Assembly: GCA_902702965.1 (NCBI GenBank) | Contig: CACRXP010000684.1 | Location: 286,953-350,952, forward strand | Reading direction: 5' to 3' | Length of the DNA stretch: 64,000 bases | Origin: Spirometra erinaceieuropaei | Lineage: Eukaryota > Platyhelminthes > Cestoda > Diphyllobothriidea > Diphyllobothriidae | Shown: positions 47,310-60,200 of the stretch, one piece after another | How positions within the stretch are numbered: the stretch's first letter is position 1 | Layout: the number at the start of each line of letters is the position of its first letter | Notes under the pieces: model-generated | The model's database searches: none | The model's input: only the letters and a program-made list of their open reading frames with translations | Told to the model about the DNA's origin: nothing | Program-made: the position numbers and the translations under genes

Positions 47310-49520
47310 ATTAAAAAGGTTTTTGTGAAGACAATTGTCTCTTTTCCGACGAGGGTGCGCGAAGGGCAACAGTCGCACTGTCTGGATCTACTCCTTACAA
47401 AGTCGCTGGACAGCATTGATGAGGTGCAATGTCTACCGCCCCTAGGTCGAAACGACCAAGACAACAGGGTTAACAGGAACATTTGGGGCGGTGCCTTGCC
47501 CAAATGTAAGCTAAACTAAACACCATAATCTGGGAATCAGTTATTTCCGGTGACATAATCAAGGATTGGGACTGGTTTAGTGAGTTATTGCACCTTCTTC
47601 TCAGAGCGCACTGTCCTATTTCACGGAAGAAACTGAACAGCAGACCCCCCTGGCTAATACAAGCTTTAAAAAAAGAAGTGAGTAAAAAGCGGAGGTTATG
47701 GAGAAAATCACTCTTGGATAGGAACTCTGTGTCGATAACTGCATACAAAACACAGAGGAACCTATTTAGGAGGCTAATTCTCGGGACGCGGCGTACTTTC
47801 GAGAAAGACCTACTGAATCGAGCCGCAGAAAATCCGAAGTTAGTCTGTGGTTATATATGAAGAAGCACATGAAACAGAGACCCAATCCCATTATTGAAAG
47901 CTAGTGACGACCTAGAACTCAGTGAACACAGAGAAAATGCAGAGCACCTTTCACAATTTTGAAAGTCTGTCTTTACGAATGAAAGCGCATTTCTTCCTCC
48001 CGACTGCGACATAGTGGACAGGCCAACGACTGACTTTGTCTCCTTTGCAAAGAACTGTTGACACTAAATGAGTCTAAATCACCTGGGTCGGATGACATAC
48101 CGCCCAAATTGTTAAGGGGCTCGCAGAAGAATTATCTAAACCACTGTCCATGCTCTTCCGAGCTTCGTTCGAAACAGGCTATTTCCTCACCGATTGGAAA
48201 TCTGCACGGATCACGCCAATTTATAAAGGCGAAAGCAAGGTCTTACCCAACAACTACAGATCAATCAGTCTTACTTCAATTTACTGCAAAATTATGGAAA
48301 AAATAACTAAGCTAGAAATAATGCGCTTCCTAGAACAGCATAATCTGCTACGCGATGCCCAGCATGGATGTCGTAGAGGCCAATCATGCGTGACAAACCT
48401 ACTTTATTGTTTAGATCGCTGGACCCCGGCAGTCAATGGCGGCAATGCAGTGCACGCAGTCTACGTCGACTTTAAGAAAGCATTCGACAGTGTACCAATT
48501 CAGCGTATAGTGCACAAATTAAGCCGAACAGACATTAGGGGTAACTATTGCGTTGGATCCAAAGCCTCTTGATCGGTTGCTCTCAGACTGTCCACCTTGG
48601 TGACAGGCAGTCGGCGGGGGTAGCGGTTGAAAGTGTTGTTCCTCAAGGCGCCGTCCCTGACTCTACCCTATTCCTTATATACGTCAACGACTGCGTCAAC
48701 GAACTTAATTGTGATGTCGCTGTGTTCTCTAAAGATGTTAAGCTTTGGAGAGCCATCTGAACTGAATTTGATGAAGACCTCTTGCAGTCAAACCTAAACC
48801 GGCTCGAGAAATGGTCGTATGAATGGCTTTTGCCGTTTAATGTGGCTGAGTGCAATATTTTGAGAGTCGGTAGGACCCGTTCTCTGAGCCGGAGGGTTAA
48901 CCACCTAAATGGCATATCATTTCAGGAGGTAGACGCCCAGAAAGACTTTGGTGTATGGGTCACGACTTCTCTAAAACCGTCGCTCCACTTCTCCAAGGTA
49001 GCCAAGTACGCGATGTCAGTCCTTTATCTTGTCAATAGTGCTTTCTCTGCCCTCGATGACGACCACTTCATTAAAGTCTTTCGGACTCTTGTACAGCCAC
49101 AGCCAGAGTTCGCTATTCATGCGTGGAAACCCTGGACCTCTAAAGATCTCAGCATCCTTGAGGAAGTTTAAAGGCGGGCAACCAAACTCGCTAGTGTACA
49201 GGGTTCACTGCCCTATGAAACACGATTGTCCAATCTCGGCCTTTTCCCGCTGAGTTCCAGACAGCTAAGAGGTCACCTTATACAAACATTCCGTATAACG
49301 CGCGGCCAGGACTGCTGTCTTTTACATGCTGATTTCTTTCAGTTAACAATCACAAAGAAACGCCGAGGTCATGCACTTCAACTACGTGCGACTGTTACCA
49401 GGCTGGACATGCGGAAGTTCTTCTTTTCAAACAGAGCGATCGAGACTTGGAATGCTCTGCCTGCAGATATCGTCATGTCCGCCTGCGCCTAGGCTTTTGA
49501 GCAGAAGTTGGACAAGTGTA
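47310..49520 (+). pseudogene. CR1-type LINE, 5'-truncated and frameshifted
   Basis: Order on the plus strand: the end of the endonuclease domain 'FPTRVREGQQSHCLDLLLTK' (47342); the linker with 'PPWLIQALKKEVSKKRRLWR' (47647); and the RT start 'SPGSDDIPPKLL' (48074). Next come 'PNNYRSISLTSIYCKIMEK' (48247), palm motif A 'VYVDFKKAFDSVP' (48461) and motif B-like 'VVPQGAVPDSTLF' (48640). Motif C reads F-S-K-D near 48724, where F/Y-A-D-D is expected. The C-terminal half is well kept (48782-49171), as is the last block 'FFFSNRAIETWNALPADIV' (49421). At least four frame breaks, the N-terminal loss and the ruined motif C make it inactive. Confidence 0.8.
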
Positions 49521-49925
49521 CCATTAAACATCATAATGTCACCTGACCGATATCGTCTGAGCATTTCGCCCGAACGGTTTATTAGTGTTATTATATTACT
49601 GCCTGTATTTCAGCAGCGTTTGTTTTTAATTATTGTCCCAGGTCCGTTGAATGTGAGTGTTGGCATTCAAGTCGTCTCCCTTAGAGATTGAGATCTCACC
49701 AATGATCCATAGGCAAACTACTATACAGCAAATTTAGTAACGTTAAGGTTTTTAATACTTCGAACAATTCGTTTATCTGTCTGGTTTCGAAAACCTTGCT
49801 TATCTGAAAAAAGTTTTGCATCCGTTTGATGTTCCCATTTTCACATTTTTGATATAGTTCGCTTCCTTGTGACAAATAAGGAGTTCAAATGTTCAACACC
49901 TATGATTCCCTTAAATAAACGGAAA
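49521..49925. other. 3' flank of the CR1 copy; end not defined
   Basis: After the last RT-like block I see no clear tail repeat. Some of this stretch probably belongs to the element's 3' UTR. Confidence 0.35.
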
Positions 49926-49929
49926 CTGG

Positions 49930-51165
49930 AACTATTACAAGTTGTATGTCTACGGCCATCATTATTACACTACGGAGGCTAAGTGACCACGGATCGCTCC
50001 AATGTTACAAACGATCCAAGTTATTTCCTAATTCTAGCGCAGCTATCGATTTCCGCAATTTAACATCTCCGGAAAATATTACGCGCTTGCGGTTCAGTCG
50101 ATCGGTCGCATATATTGAATACAAAATTGGATCAAAAATGATTCCCTATGAAATACCACTGTGAGTGGTGGCCCACGCATATTTAACGCTATCACTGTAA
50201 ACACGCTGCCTGAGATATTCGGTTGGTCATCTCAACAGATTCCAATTCACGCACTTATGACGTAGTTCAAATATAAGTCGTTTGTGTGGAACTCTGCCAA
50301 AGGTCTTTCTGAAGTTAGTGTTCACCGCGGCCACTAATAAATCCGTTTAAGTTGATTGGTTCCAGCTCTTCATGGATATGAGCAATTTTACAAGACAAGA
50401 TCGATCTCTCCCGGATCAATGTTGATGCAAACGAAACATGTAATCTTCTTCCAGATACCACACGAACTCCGTATGCATCATCAGTTTACGACTGGTTCTT
50501 ATATTACTCGTTGGTCTGAAACTATTTGGGGATGTTCTATCGCCTCCCCGATATATGAGGCTTCTGTTGGCTTGCTTCCGGCCAACAGACAGAGCGCCAT
50601 CCTCCGTCACAGTTTTTAAGACCTTGGAGAACGGAGAGGCCAATGGGCTCGAGATTTCATTCAGGATTTTGCGAGTATGCCGTCCGTATCAGGCGACTTA
50701 GCGGGCTATAAATGTTCTATAATTTTTCATACCGTGTCTGCTTTGAAGGTTACCGGGCTAACTGCATTGCTAAATGTGACAGTTGTTGGGTAAACTCCGT
50801 CATCAAAAGCCGGCCCTTCGGTTTGCACGAACGCAAAGTTGGAGAAGTTCAGAACGAAGAAGCAGGATGAGCGATGTTCTCATCCAGCATGTCTTTGATA
50901 GTTTTATCTCAACAGGTTCTAATAACGAACGATTATCCGTGAGGGAGAAGGGGAGTTGGTGGAGCCGGTGAGACAAGACTGTATCGACAGTTTTCTGCAA
51001 CACATTCGTCCGAACTAACGGTTCGCCGTCCAATGTAAAATCAGCTGCATAATGATGAATGACGTTGCGAACGATAGAGACATGATTAGTGAAGAAGTTG
51101 GCAAAGTCAGAGACTAGGCTACCAGGTTGGAACGCTGGAGAGTGTTTGACTGGCTGAGGCACAAG
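49930..51165 (-). pseudogene. Second CR1-type LINE remnant, opposite strand
   Basis: Minus-strand reading starts with a linker 'VSDFANFFTNHVSIVRNVIH' (51105). The RT region is visible as 'SPDTDGI' and 'KILNEISSPLASPFSKVLKT' (50690-50610), then 'QANRSLIYRGGDRTSPNSFR' (50580). A palm block 'NFRKTFGRVPHKRLIFELRH' follows (50320; D replaced by G in F-D-R-V). Next are 'GIIFDPILYSIYATD' (50145) and 'VIFSGDVKLRKSIAALE' (50085), where the expected F-A-D-D reads F-S-G-D. Stops and frame changes occur throughout. It points towards the plus-strand CR1 copy, so the two lie tail-to-tail. Confidence 0.65.
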
Positions 51166-53250
51166 CTAACGGTTCGTCAAGGAAAATTGGTCGTCGCAGA
51201 CACGAGACGCTCGGCGGCGAAATAAACAGAGAACTGATAAGCGTGAAGAGGACTGGTCACCGAAACTGCTACAAAGGTTTAATAATACAAACTGGCTGCT
51301 TACGAAAAGAAGACTGTCGAAACGTAGAAGGGCAGCCAGGAGATCAAGCCGTGTTTGCTTCCATGAAAGCCGGAACTTCACGTCCTCCAGTCAAGTAAAA
51401 TCCTCTACGATCTCCCTCGGTAATGCTTCCTCGATTTCCACAAACTATTTAGTCCGTAAAAGCTCCGAACTGTAATGACCGAAGACGCCATTAGCCAGTT
51501 TTTTCTTTTTGTTTAACCGGCGTTTATTTCAGAGGAATTTTACTTTTTAGAATGCGGGTCTTTAGGGAGTCAAACGAACTCTTACCAACCACCGAGTATT
51601 GGATTAGGCCCTCCCATCCCGTAGTTTATGTACCTACATTCACCTTATCATATTGGCTAATTCCTTAAAGCCATCGTTTAATAAATGCCCTTTCTCCCCC
51701 GACTCATAGCCCTTTTCAATATGTCGGTCTGATTAAGTTCATTGACGTTTGCGCGTTGCCAAATACTGACGCCTTTACAGGCAATTGTGGTGGAGACGTC
51801 TCAATGCACTATAAAAACGATTTTATCGACTTTCCGATGGATCTCGAATCAGGCTACTCCACCCGTTATCGAACGCTACGGGATAAACTTAGCGATTTTG
51901 CATAAGAATGGGGGCAGTAGGTTTTCATCACAAGGTATCCGCGTAATGCTGGCGGTTTGCTAGAACGTCCTATTTCCACATCATTGTAATTTAGTAACGT
52001 ATTGGAACTGAAACAGCTGCCTGTGGAAAGTATCTCAGAGATTATAACGGGCTTCCCGTGACATATGACTTCTAGGACAGGTGTGTCAACATTCCAATGG
52101 GTAGTATGATCATCAAAGTTTACAGTGTAGATAATTGATAAGAACGCAATAGGATGAACTGGGGTTCTTATGATTATGAGACCGGAAAATATGCTTGCTA
52201 ACATGCGAAAAACTAAATTAATAAAATAAACGTCCAATGAGTGGGGGCGGTGTGGAGGAATGTCGTATTAATTCATGGGGACGGACGTAGATGTCATGAC
52301 CAAATGGTTGAGTTTAAAGTTGTCGATGGCTGTAGTTGCGCAAACGAGGCTGCGTCATTAAGTGAAAAAACCTAAAATTAAAAATTAATCTTCGTACGAA
52401 GTTTCATCATTTTATGCCTTTGCAGCCTACCTCCAGTCCCAACCAGTTATCGTTGCAACTTGAGTAATGAAGGATCGCACTAATGACCTAAATTGAGGCG
52501 TAATTTTGAATTTTGATCCTCAAATTGTGTTTCACAAGGCTATGATGACGAATTACCCAGAGCCCAGGCTTCCTAAACTTATTCACCGTGATGGATAGGT
52601 TTTACAATAAGAACGGAATAAAATAAACAGTACGACATGATTTGTTTAGAGCGAATGGATATTTTAAATGCGTAAGTGATAAAGAAGCGTGGTCGAGCCG
52701 GGGAAAACGTCACCGACAAAGGGCTGCACCACTCTTCCTAAAATAGGCCAAATTTTGGTTTTCGAGGTACGGAAAAGTTTTGTATGAATACTTATAGAAA
52801 TGCAGGGCCGACTTTCGCTACTATAATTGTATGTTTCGCCTGCTAGGTAATATTTCACCTTAGGTACCCTTCGTTGATGTCCGACGTGCCTTTCTCCGTC
52901 GTTTTGACGTCAAAAATGGAGCAACATGCGCTTTACGTCCAGTATTCATAGAGGACATCGCATTTGTTTTCCTCCTTTATCAGAACACATGTTCTGATAA
53001 AGAAATTGGAATGTCTTACTCGAGTAAGGCACTCAACTACCAACTTTCCTTTAATCCGTATTGTTTACTGTTATCTTCCAGCTTACACCTAATTCAAAAC
53101 ACAAACTCTCATCGTCAACCCTTCTGCCTATTGTATTCTTCCAATATATAGCTATTTTTATATAAAAGCTGATTTCTTTATTGTTCCAATATGTGTTTCT
53201 GTATTCAACTCATACGTAGACCGATTCTCTGTTAGATTGCTTCCCCCAGT
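51166..53250. other. No gene recognised
   Basis: Bases 51166-51400 may be more of the CR1 remnant's 5' part. The rest has only domain-free frames (123 codons minus at 51866-52237 is the longest). Confidence 0.4.
52976..53001. repeat. Perfect short palindrome
   Basis: Arms 'tttatcagaaca' and 'tgttctgataaa' (12 bp each) are separated by 'ca'. It is not followed by a T run, and no gene ends here. It might be a protein-binding palindrome or chance. Confidence 0.7.
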
Positions 53251-53257
53251 GCCAGCC

Positions 53258-53729
53258 ATGCGATTGAGAGATAGAGATCTGAGTATGGGTGGCGCACGGC
53301 GCCGCGCACTGCCGTCCAGGTACATATTTTATATTTAACCGGTTATTCTAGTAAAGAGATGTGGAAAAGGATTCGCCTTCGAAAGCACTGAGTCGACGTC
53401 ACTCGATCACTTCACCAATATCAAAAAGGCTCCGCAGTCGCACTGGAAACCTCAAGGTAGATGATAACGCTGCAAAGTTTGTGTCTTCAATAAGAAAGTC
53501 CCGAAAAACGACTGCCCTAAGTGATTTGCCTACTGTGAAGACTGACGACGTTCCGACGAATTGCCAACGCCGCGTTATTGACTCTACGTCCCGAACCTCT
53601 CTTTTAACGGATACAACATGCCCGCTAGAACAGTCGCAAACATTAATAGGAAACCAATTGTTTCCTTCAACGGAGGATCTTAATCAGTCGATCCTTTCTA
53701 ATAAGACCCTGGCGTGCATCTTACTATGA
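53258..53729 (+). CDS. Candidate small gene, two exons with a 37-nt intron
   Basis: Exon 1 would be 53258-53319, starting at an ATG in 'gccagccatgcg' and encoding a basic start (MRLRDRDLSM, then GGARRRALPS). It ends at a good donor, ccag|gtacat. Intron 53320-53356 ends at 'tctagtaaag'. Exon 2 (53357-53729) continues in frame, right after an in-frame TAA that splicing would remove. The joined product is about 144 residues, rich in Ser, Arg, Lys and Thr. It has phosphosite-like 'KALSRRHSITSPISKR' and no hydrophobic segment, so a nuclear or regulatory protein is conceivable. Family unknown. Support is only the splice geometry, the frame continuity and the known abundance of very small introns in flatworms. 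It could be chance. Another possible donor lies at 53457 (ctcaag|gtag), so exon 2 might end there. Confidence 0.35.
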
Positions 53730-53933
53730 GCCGTATTTTAATTACTCCCTAATATGCCTAATTCCTTTTAAACGTACTTCTAAGTATACTTCTGAAACCT
53801 TATCAGACCTCCTTTGCGATTTATTATCCACGTTTGTATGCTGAAGACTGCACGCATAAGCAACTTTTTCTTAACAACAGAACTTGAATTTATCATTATT
53901 GTGAAGTTTTCATGTAATAACTTTTTTATACAA

Positions 53934-54209
53934 GGACACGCAAATAGTCGTGTCTGTCTCCATGTAGATTCTACACTATTTCCTTTTTACGCTGTCCCTG
54001 GTGCACCAAGGCTCCCTATCGTAGGTCGTAATAGTTGGACAGAAGGAGCAGTTTTCTTGCATGCCTCACGCACCTGTTTCTATGAGTCGGACTGTGAATA
54101 TACAAACAGCACCCAGCCCGTCTATCTGCTTGTCACGTGTTCGGAGGCGGAGCCTTCGGGCTCGGGTTGGTTAATGGCGATGGAATCCACCCTTTCTGGC
54201 TGTTGCTAA
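53934..54209 (+). other. Possible further exon (open frame after an acceptor-like site)
   Basis: A pyrimidine-rich 'aacttttttatacaag' precedes an open frame of about 91 codons ending at 54209. The frame is Cys-rich in its second half and contains 'YAVPGAPRLPIVGR'. I see no domain and no clear donor linking it to the candidate gene upstream. It stops just before the decayed RTE element. Confidence 0.2.
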
Positions 54210-54279
54210 CCAGTTAGGAAGTGAAAAGATGGGCGTCTGATGCATATTTAGTCGCACATTACTACACGTAGCGTTGCTA

Positions 54280-57250
54280 ATATACTTATTACTGGCGTCC
54301 CCTGAAGATGGGTTCCCCGTTAGCCCAGCTGCGGACTATCGGCACGTCCATAGATGGTGAATGGTAAAGCGATCTTCACCGAAGACCATCTCCGATATAA
54401 AAATACTTTCCGATCTGATGGGCAAGCACTCGTGAGCCAGAAACGATGGTGCCACCAGGGCGCGGAGGGTTGAAGTCTGGCATGCCGACTACAGAGCCCC
54501 GGTGGCGGCACTGTAACGTAGCGACCGTGAACCGCCACCAAATTTGCTCGTCACCTCTACCTTGCAGTCAGGTTTTTGGGCCAAAGCACTACAAACAACA
54601 CGAACTTTTGTTGGGAACCCGCCCACACTTATATTCTCGAGAAATCTTGCGGAAATTCCAGATTCACGTAGTACAATCTATGCTGTGATGGTCGCGGAGA
54701 CTGACGAGCTCCGCAACCCTGGTCTAGGGTGCATGGGAATAGTATGCCGGTTGAACTGAGTGGGAGACTAACTCTTGCACTGGACGCTGAAATGTGTGAA
54801 CGCCTTTGGACGTTGGTACTCGTCTGACGGCACGCCGTCCCCATCAGAATAACGTGACTTGGACATCTACCCCACCTCACCCTATGCCACAGCGACCCAC
54901 GTGACTTCTGGTAGTTATGATGTAGCGCTCGCTCTCTCACAACAGAGTGTGCGTTGTTTACATGGATACCAACCAATCGTACGTTGTCTTACGTACGGCC
55001 GAAGAGTCACTTTAGAGTATCTATCGTCTCTTTGTACGACTAACCTCAACTGCTGGCCAACGTTACAAGGATGTCTTCTACTTTCAACCGCAGGAATCCA
55101 TTGAAAGACATTGTCACCGTGATCTGGTGATTGCTGCCTTGCCAACCAACTCTTTAAATGGCCACCTTGTTGGTCGCTTTGGGCTTGTTTGTTGATGCGA
55201 CATTGGTAATGAAATGTTTAACTTCGCTTGTCAGCGTCCGTCAGATGTCAGCAGCACGAGTGTGTATCCCCATCGCCGCCGCCAGCACCACCATCACGAG
55301 CGTCCACGGACCCGGTAATCAAACTTTGGTCGTGTGGCCAGTCAGATTGATTGCATTATAGTCGGTTCAATGTTGCGCAGCTGAATTCAGGATTGCATGT
55401 CCTTTATTAGTACTGAAACTGGCAACGCCAACGGGTCAGGCCGTGCCCCCGTTACAGACGTCGCAAAACTACAACGGTCCAGAATACCCGAGGTCCCGGG
55501 CACAGAAGCCCTTTCTCGCTTACGGTTCGAGTCGAAGCAGAAGACAGTAGCAAATGGTCATCATTAAATTCATCAGCCTACGGGTCAGCTGAGAAAATTC
55601 CTCCATCCGTCCAATAGCGCTGCGGCGACTGGGTCATCAGAAGAACTACACGGTTGTCTGCCGAGACGGCCCTGGCTAGGTCGTCTGGCGACTCCGCCAA
55701 CTTCGAAAAGTGTTGGCAGAGTCGACTAGAGATGCTTGCAGACGCCACGGGGTGGGGTAGCGACCTCCATGAAACCGGCCTCAGACGTTGGGGGCATTCG
55801 AAATTTCCGCTGAATTATTCGCCAGGTTACTGATAGGGCCTCTGCACTGCAGAAAACTCGGCCAATGTCGGATGGTGGTGTGTGCATTTCGAACGCCCTT
55901 TCGAATTTGATGAGTAACCAACCGCCCCTTCGTTCTCCTGCAGATCGCTGTTTTATTTCGCTGCAGCCTGTGCTGTGCCGAAGCAATACGGGAGATGCAC
56001 AACAACACGACCCCACACAGTACGGTGTTTCCAGCGAATCTAGAAGTCCTGCGTCCACTCTCTGACACCCTGGTTCCGTGAGGTGATTGTGCATTTCTGA
56101 CGGATTAGGTTGTTCCCAGCATCGTTGTGCCAGCGGCATAAGTCTAATTGGCGTTGCTGCAAAGGTCATCACTGTTGTCATTCCCAGGCGATATTAAAGT
56201 GTATGTATTCCGAGGACGCGACCCAACCAAGACAGTTTTGAGCTAGACTTGGATGAGCCTACTAGATATCCAACTTACGGTTTATTTCTCAATTCGGCTG
56301 TGGCTACCAGTTGGCGAAGGTCGTCTGATTTGCTGACCCTGCCACTGCATTCGGTTCCGTCTGCCGTGAGTCATTGTGGTGGATAATGGAAGTAGTCTGT
56401 ATGCCGGCAAAAGTTATCGCTGTGATCATAGCCTGCTATTACTCCGTCACTGCGTGAGCTCTGATACGCAATAATTGCTTGATATTCTCTCCGGCGTCTT
56501 GTCGGCCGTTCTGTTTGACTGCACCATCCATTGGTTTCTTAGTAGGGCTTTACACGGTTTTGGCAGTGGTTAGTTCTCACTCGGACGCCGCCTGACCGAC
56601 TTCGACTACGTAAACGATGTCATTGTTGATGCCCCACTGATAAATTGTAGGGTGTAATTTCGTTAGGTTAGCGGGGTTTTTAGATCTGTCTGCTAATAGA
56701 CAAACGCTGGGAGGGCCACAGTGTTTTTGAGTTGTATCTCTGACCAGTAAAAAACCCCTAGGTATAAATGGGCGTCAATTCGAAGAAATAAACAGAGTAA
56801 AGGCTACATCGTCTTCTGAATCGATGCCGCTTGCGGTATTGTTAAAATCTGTGAAAAATGTCAACGAATCCTACTTGGCATCTCCACGTCACATGCGCCC
56901 GGTCGGTCTTCCCGCACAATTGTTAGTTCTGGGCTGTTCTCGTGGAATATAGGCGAGATTTGGAGGTGTTTGACCACTGCGGCGCGAGAATCATCCCTCA
57001 TGTGGTGTATGTACGCTGACTTGGTTTCCGGTAAGACAGCCCACCCTCGCAGCGACAGCATCACGACGATACCTCGAGCTGATCGGACCCTGTACGTCAG
57101 GCACAGAATTGATTTTTTGGTCCTCGGTATTCGGTCTCAGTCGTCAGAATAGAGGGCGGGCCGGGTCCTCTTGGTTCGTTTTCACAGATCCTTAGGCGTG
57201 GAGAGGTCCAACCATCGTGGCTAGCTTTATCAGGCACGGTAACATCCATA
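54280..57250 (+). pseudogene. Old copy of the 57-60 kb RTE LINE, plus strand
   Basis: Nucleotide alignment with the reverse complement of 57251-60785 runs from the 5' leader ('cccgttagcccagctgc' near 54326) to the 3' end ('tatcaggca' near 57228). Protein traces in order: 'TDELRNPG' (54701), 'YDVALALSQQ' (54918), 'LVGRFGLVC' (55168) and 'ASQIDCIIVGS' (55339). Later ones are 'ISLIGVAAKV' (56142), 'CRESLWWIME' with 'MPAKVIAVI' (56365-56420), 'LVSGKTAHPRSDSITT' (57019) and the last 'WRCLTTAARESS' block (56961). Many stops and indels break it, and the region around the YADD motif is lost near 56640. The 151-codon minus frame at 55726-56181 is an antisense shadow. Confidence 0.85.
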
Positions 57251-60200
57251 CTTACTTGTACTTGTACTTGATACGGCTGCGATCATGCCTGATCTAGCCG
57301 GCCTCGATGATGTCCCGAACTGTACCTCTCCACGCGTGACGGTCTGCGGCAGCAGATCTAGACAGCTCGACCCATTCCCTTCGCCAACGACGGAGACCGA
57401 ATACCGAAGGTCCAAGAACCACCTCCATGTCTTGACGGACAGTGTCGAGCCAGGTTTTGAACTGACCCCCTCTTCGACGCCTCCAATGGGGCAACGGTGC
57501 CGGGTCGAGGGCAGTAACACTGAGCTCCTGAGGTGGACGACGAAGAACATGCCCGAACCACCTCAGTCGTCTTTCTTGGATGGCCTGAGTTATCCTTGCG
57601 ATGTTGTCGCAGCGAGCGCGGACTGTCTCATTTGAGACGAAGTCGGTTAACTTCACTCGAAGGATGATCCTCAGGCAGTGGTGGTCAAATACCTCCAGTT
57701 TTCGGTCATCCTCCACGCGCAAAGCCCAGCATTCACAACCGTAGAGAAGGACAGACCGGACAGATGCACGGTACACGCGAATCTTAGTGGCGATGGAAAG
57801 GTCACGTCGGCTCCACAGGCATTTCCGAAGGCTTGAGAAAACCCAGCGGGCAGCATCGATTCGGGAGACAATGTCGTCCTTACTCTGTCCGTTAGGCAGC
57901 AGCCTCGCCCCAAGGTATTTAAAACTGTCCACTTCTTCAAGTTGACAGCCATCAATCCCCAGGGGTGCCTTCTCCTGGTCAGGGATGCAGCTTGAGAATA
58001 CTTTGGTCTTCCCAGCGTTTATGGACAAACCGACTGCTTTGGCGACCTCGTTCACCCGTGACACCATAGACTGCAGATCACCATAACTTGAAGCAAGTAA
58101 GGCGATATCATCGGCGTAGTCGAGATCAGTCAGTCGATATCCGGGTGCAAATTCAACACCGTCACCGTCGCGTAGGGCCCTCCCGAGGATCCAGTCAATA
58201 GCGTAGTTGAACAGTATGGGTGACAGGATACAACCCTGTCGGACGCCAGACCGAATACCGAACGGTTGGGAAAGATTGTTACGGACCAGGACTCTTGCAG
58301 TAGTGGAGCGATAGTAGGCCTTGATCATGGCGATGATTTTTGCCGGTACACCATCTAGCGCCATTATCCGCCACAGGGACTCACGGTGAACGGAATCGAA
58401 CGCGGCGGCAAAGTCAACGAAGCAGACGGCCGTCGGTTGTTGGTAGCTATGGCGAAATTCGAGAATGCGCCTCAGTGTGAATATCTGATCTGCGCATCCA
58501 CGTCCAGCACGAAATCCGGCTTGGTTGGGCCTCGTCCTGGAGTCACGCACAGCCTGGAATCGCCGGAGTAGGACAATAGCGAAGATCTTCGCAGCAACGT
58601 CGATGAGACTTATGCCGCGGTAGTTCTCGCATCTCGTCTTATCTCCCTTCTTGAGGATAGGTACAAGGATGCCTAAGCCCCAGTCATCAGGAACAACCTC
58701 GTCTCTCCACGCTCGTTCAATCACCTCATGGAGCCAGGGCGCCAGAGTGTCGACACAAGACTTGAAGATTTCAGCGGGTATACCGTCCTCTCCGGGTGCC
58801 TTATTGTTGCGCAACTTTCGTATGGCATCGGCGACTTCTTCCTCGGAGGGGGGATCGCATGGCACTGCATAGATAGGAGAGGGAAGAAACTCCGCTGTGG
58901 AGGAGAGCAAGGACGATGTTGGTTGGGTATCGAAGTTGAGATGGTGCTCAAAGTGCTCACGCCAGCGCTCGACTTTGGCCGAGTTGTCAGCAATAAAGCC
59001 GCCGTTCACATCGCGAACAGAGTCACTCAATGTAGAGGGCTTACCGCTAACTTGGCGGATCAGACGGTAGAGCTTTCGAGTGTCACCAACGTTCGAGGCC
59101 TGTTCCATGGATGTCGCTATTTCAGCCCAATATTGCTTTCGGTCATCCCTGGCCGATTTTGACGTCATCTTCCGAAGTTGGCGGAAGTAGTCATCGTTGC
59201 GGGACCTGGCTCTAGCCGTCTGAGCAGACAACTGCAGGGTTCTTTCGCTGATCCAGTCACTGCGGCGTCGCTGGGTGTATCCAAGGATTTTCTCAGCTGC
59301 CCCATAGACTGATGTCTTCAATGACGACCACTGGTTCCTGACTTCTCCGTCGGCTCGGGTCGTAAAACAGGTCCGGATTTCTCTGCTTAGGGCCTCAGCA
59401 GTGCTGGCTTGCCGGATTTTTGCGACATTGAGGCGTCTAGGACGTGGCATTTTCGGCGCGGATGAGAGATGAACTTTCAGGCGTGTACGGACGAGGACAT
59501 GGTCCGACCCATGGGCGTTACCAGTCTCGGCACCACGCATCGATCTGCTATCGTGAACCCAGCTGCGGAATCTTGAGCTGACTAGTATGTAGTCAATCTG
59601 ACTGGCCGTACGACCATCGTTTGAATACCAGGTCAGCAGATGTTTTTTTCGATGCTGGAAGCATGTGTTGGTGACAAGCAGTCGGTTTCGATCAGCGAAG
59701 TTCAGCAATCTCTCACCATTTTCACATCGAGAACCAAGCCCAAAGCGGCCAAGAAGATGACTGGTTGTGGAGTCGCCAGGTCCAGTTCGACCATTCCAAT
59801 CGCCAGCAACAATCAGCAGATCGCGGCGCGGCAGTCTTTCAACTAGCGCTTGCAACTGAGAGTAAAACGCCTCTTTATCGCGCTGTTCGGCAGCCGAAGT
59901 TGGTGAGTACACAGCGACGATGGAGATGTTCGTGAAGTGACCCTTCAGTCGCACGTAGGCCATCCGGTCATTGACTGGTTCCCAAGCAAGTAGCGCGAGG
60001 TCTGCTTGTTGTGATAGGGCGATCGCCACACCATGCCGACCAGAGGAATCGAGGGGGCCGCTGTGGTACAGGGTGAAGTGGGATTCGACTCCAGGGATCT
60101 TGATTTCACGGGAGCCCGAGTCAGGGAGTCGTACCTCAGACAGACAGCAGACATCCACGTTGTACTGATGAAGGCTGCGTGCGGTCAGACTTTGGGTACC

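Noticed and set aside
55726..56181. 151-residue minus-strand frame
   Set aside because: It is the antisense of the decayed plus-strand RTE copy, whose own frames match the intact polyprotein.
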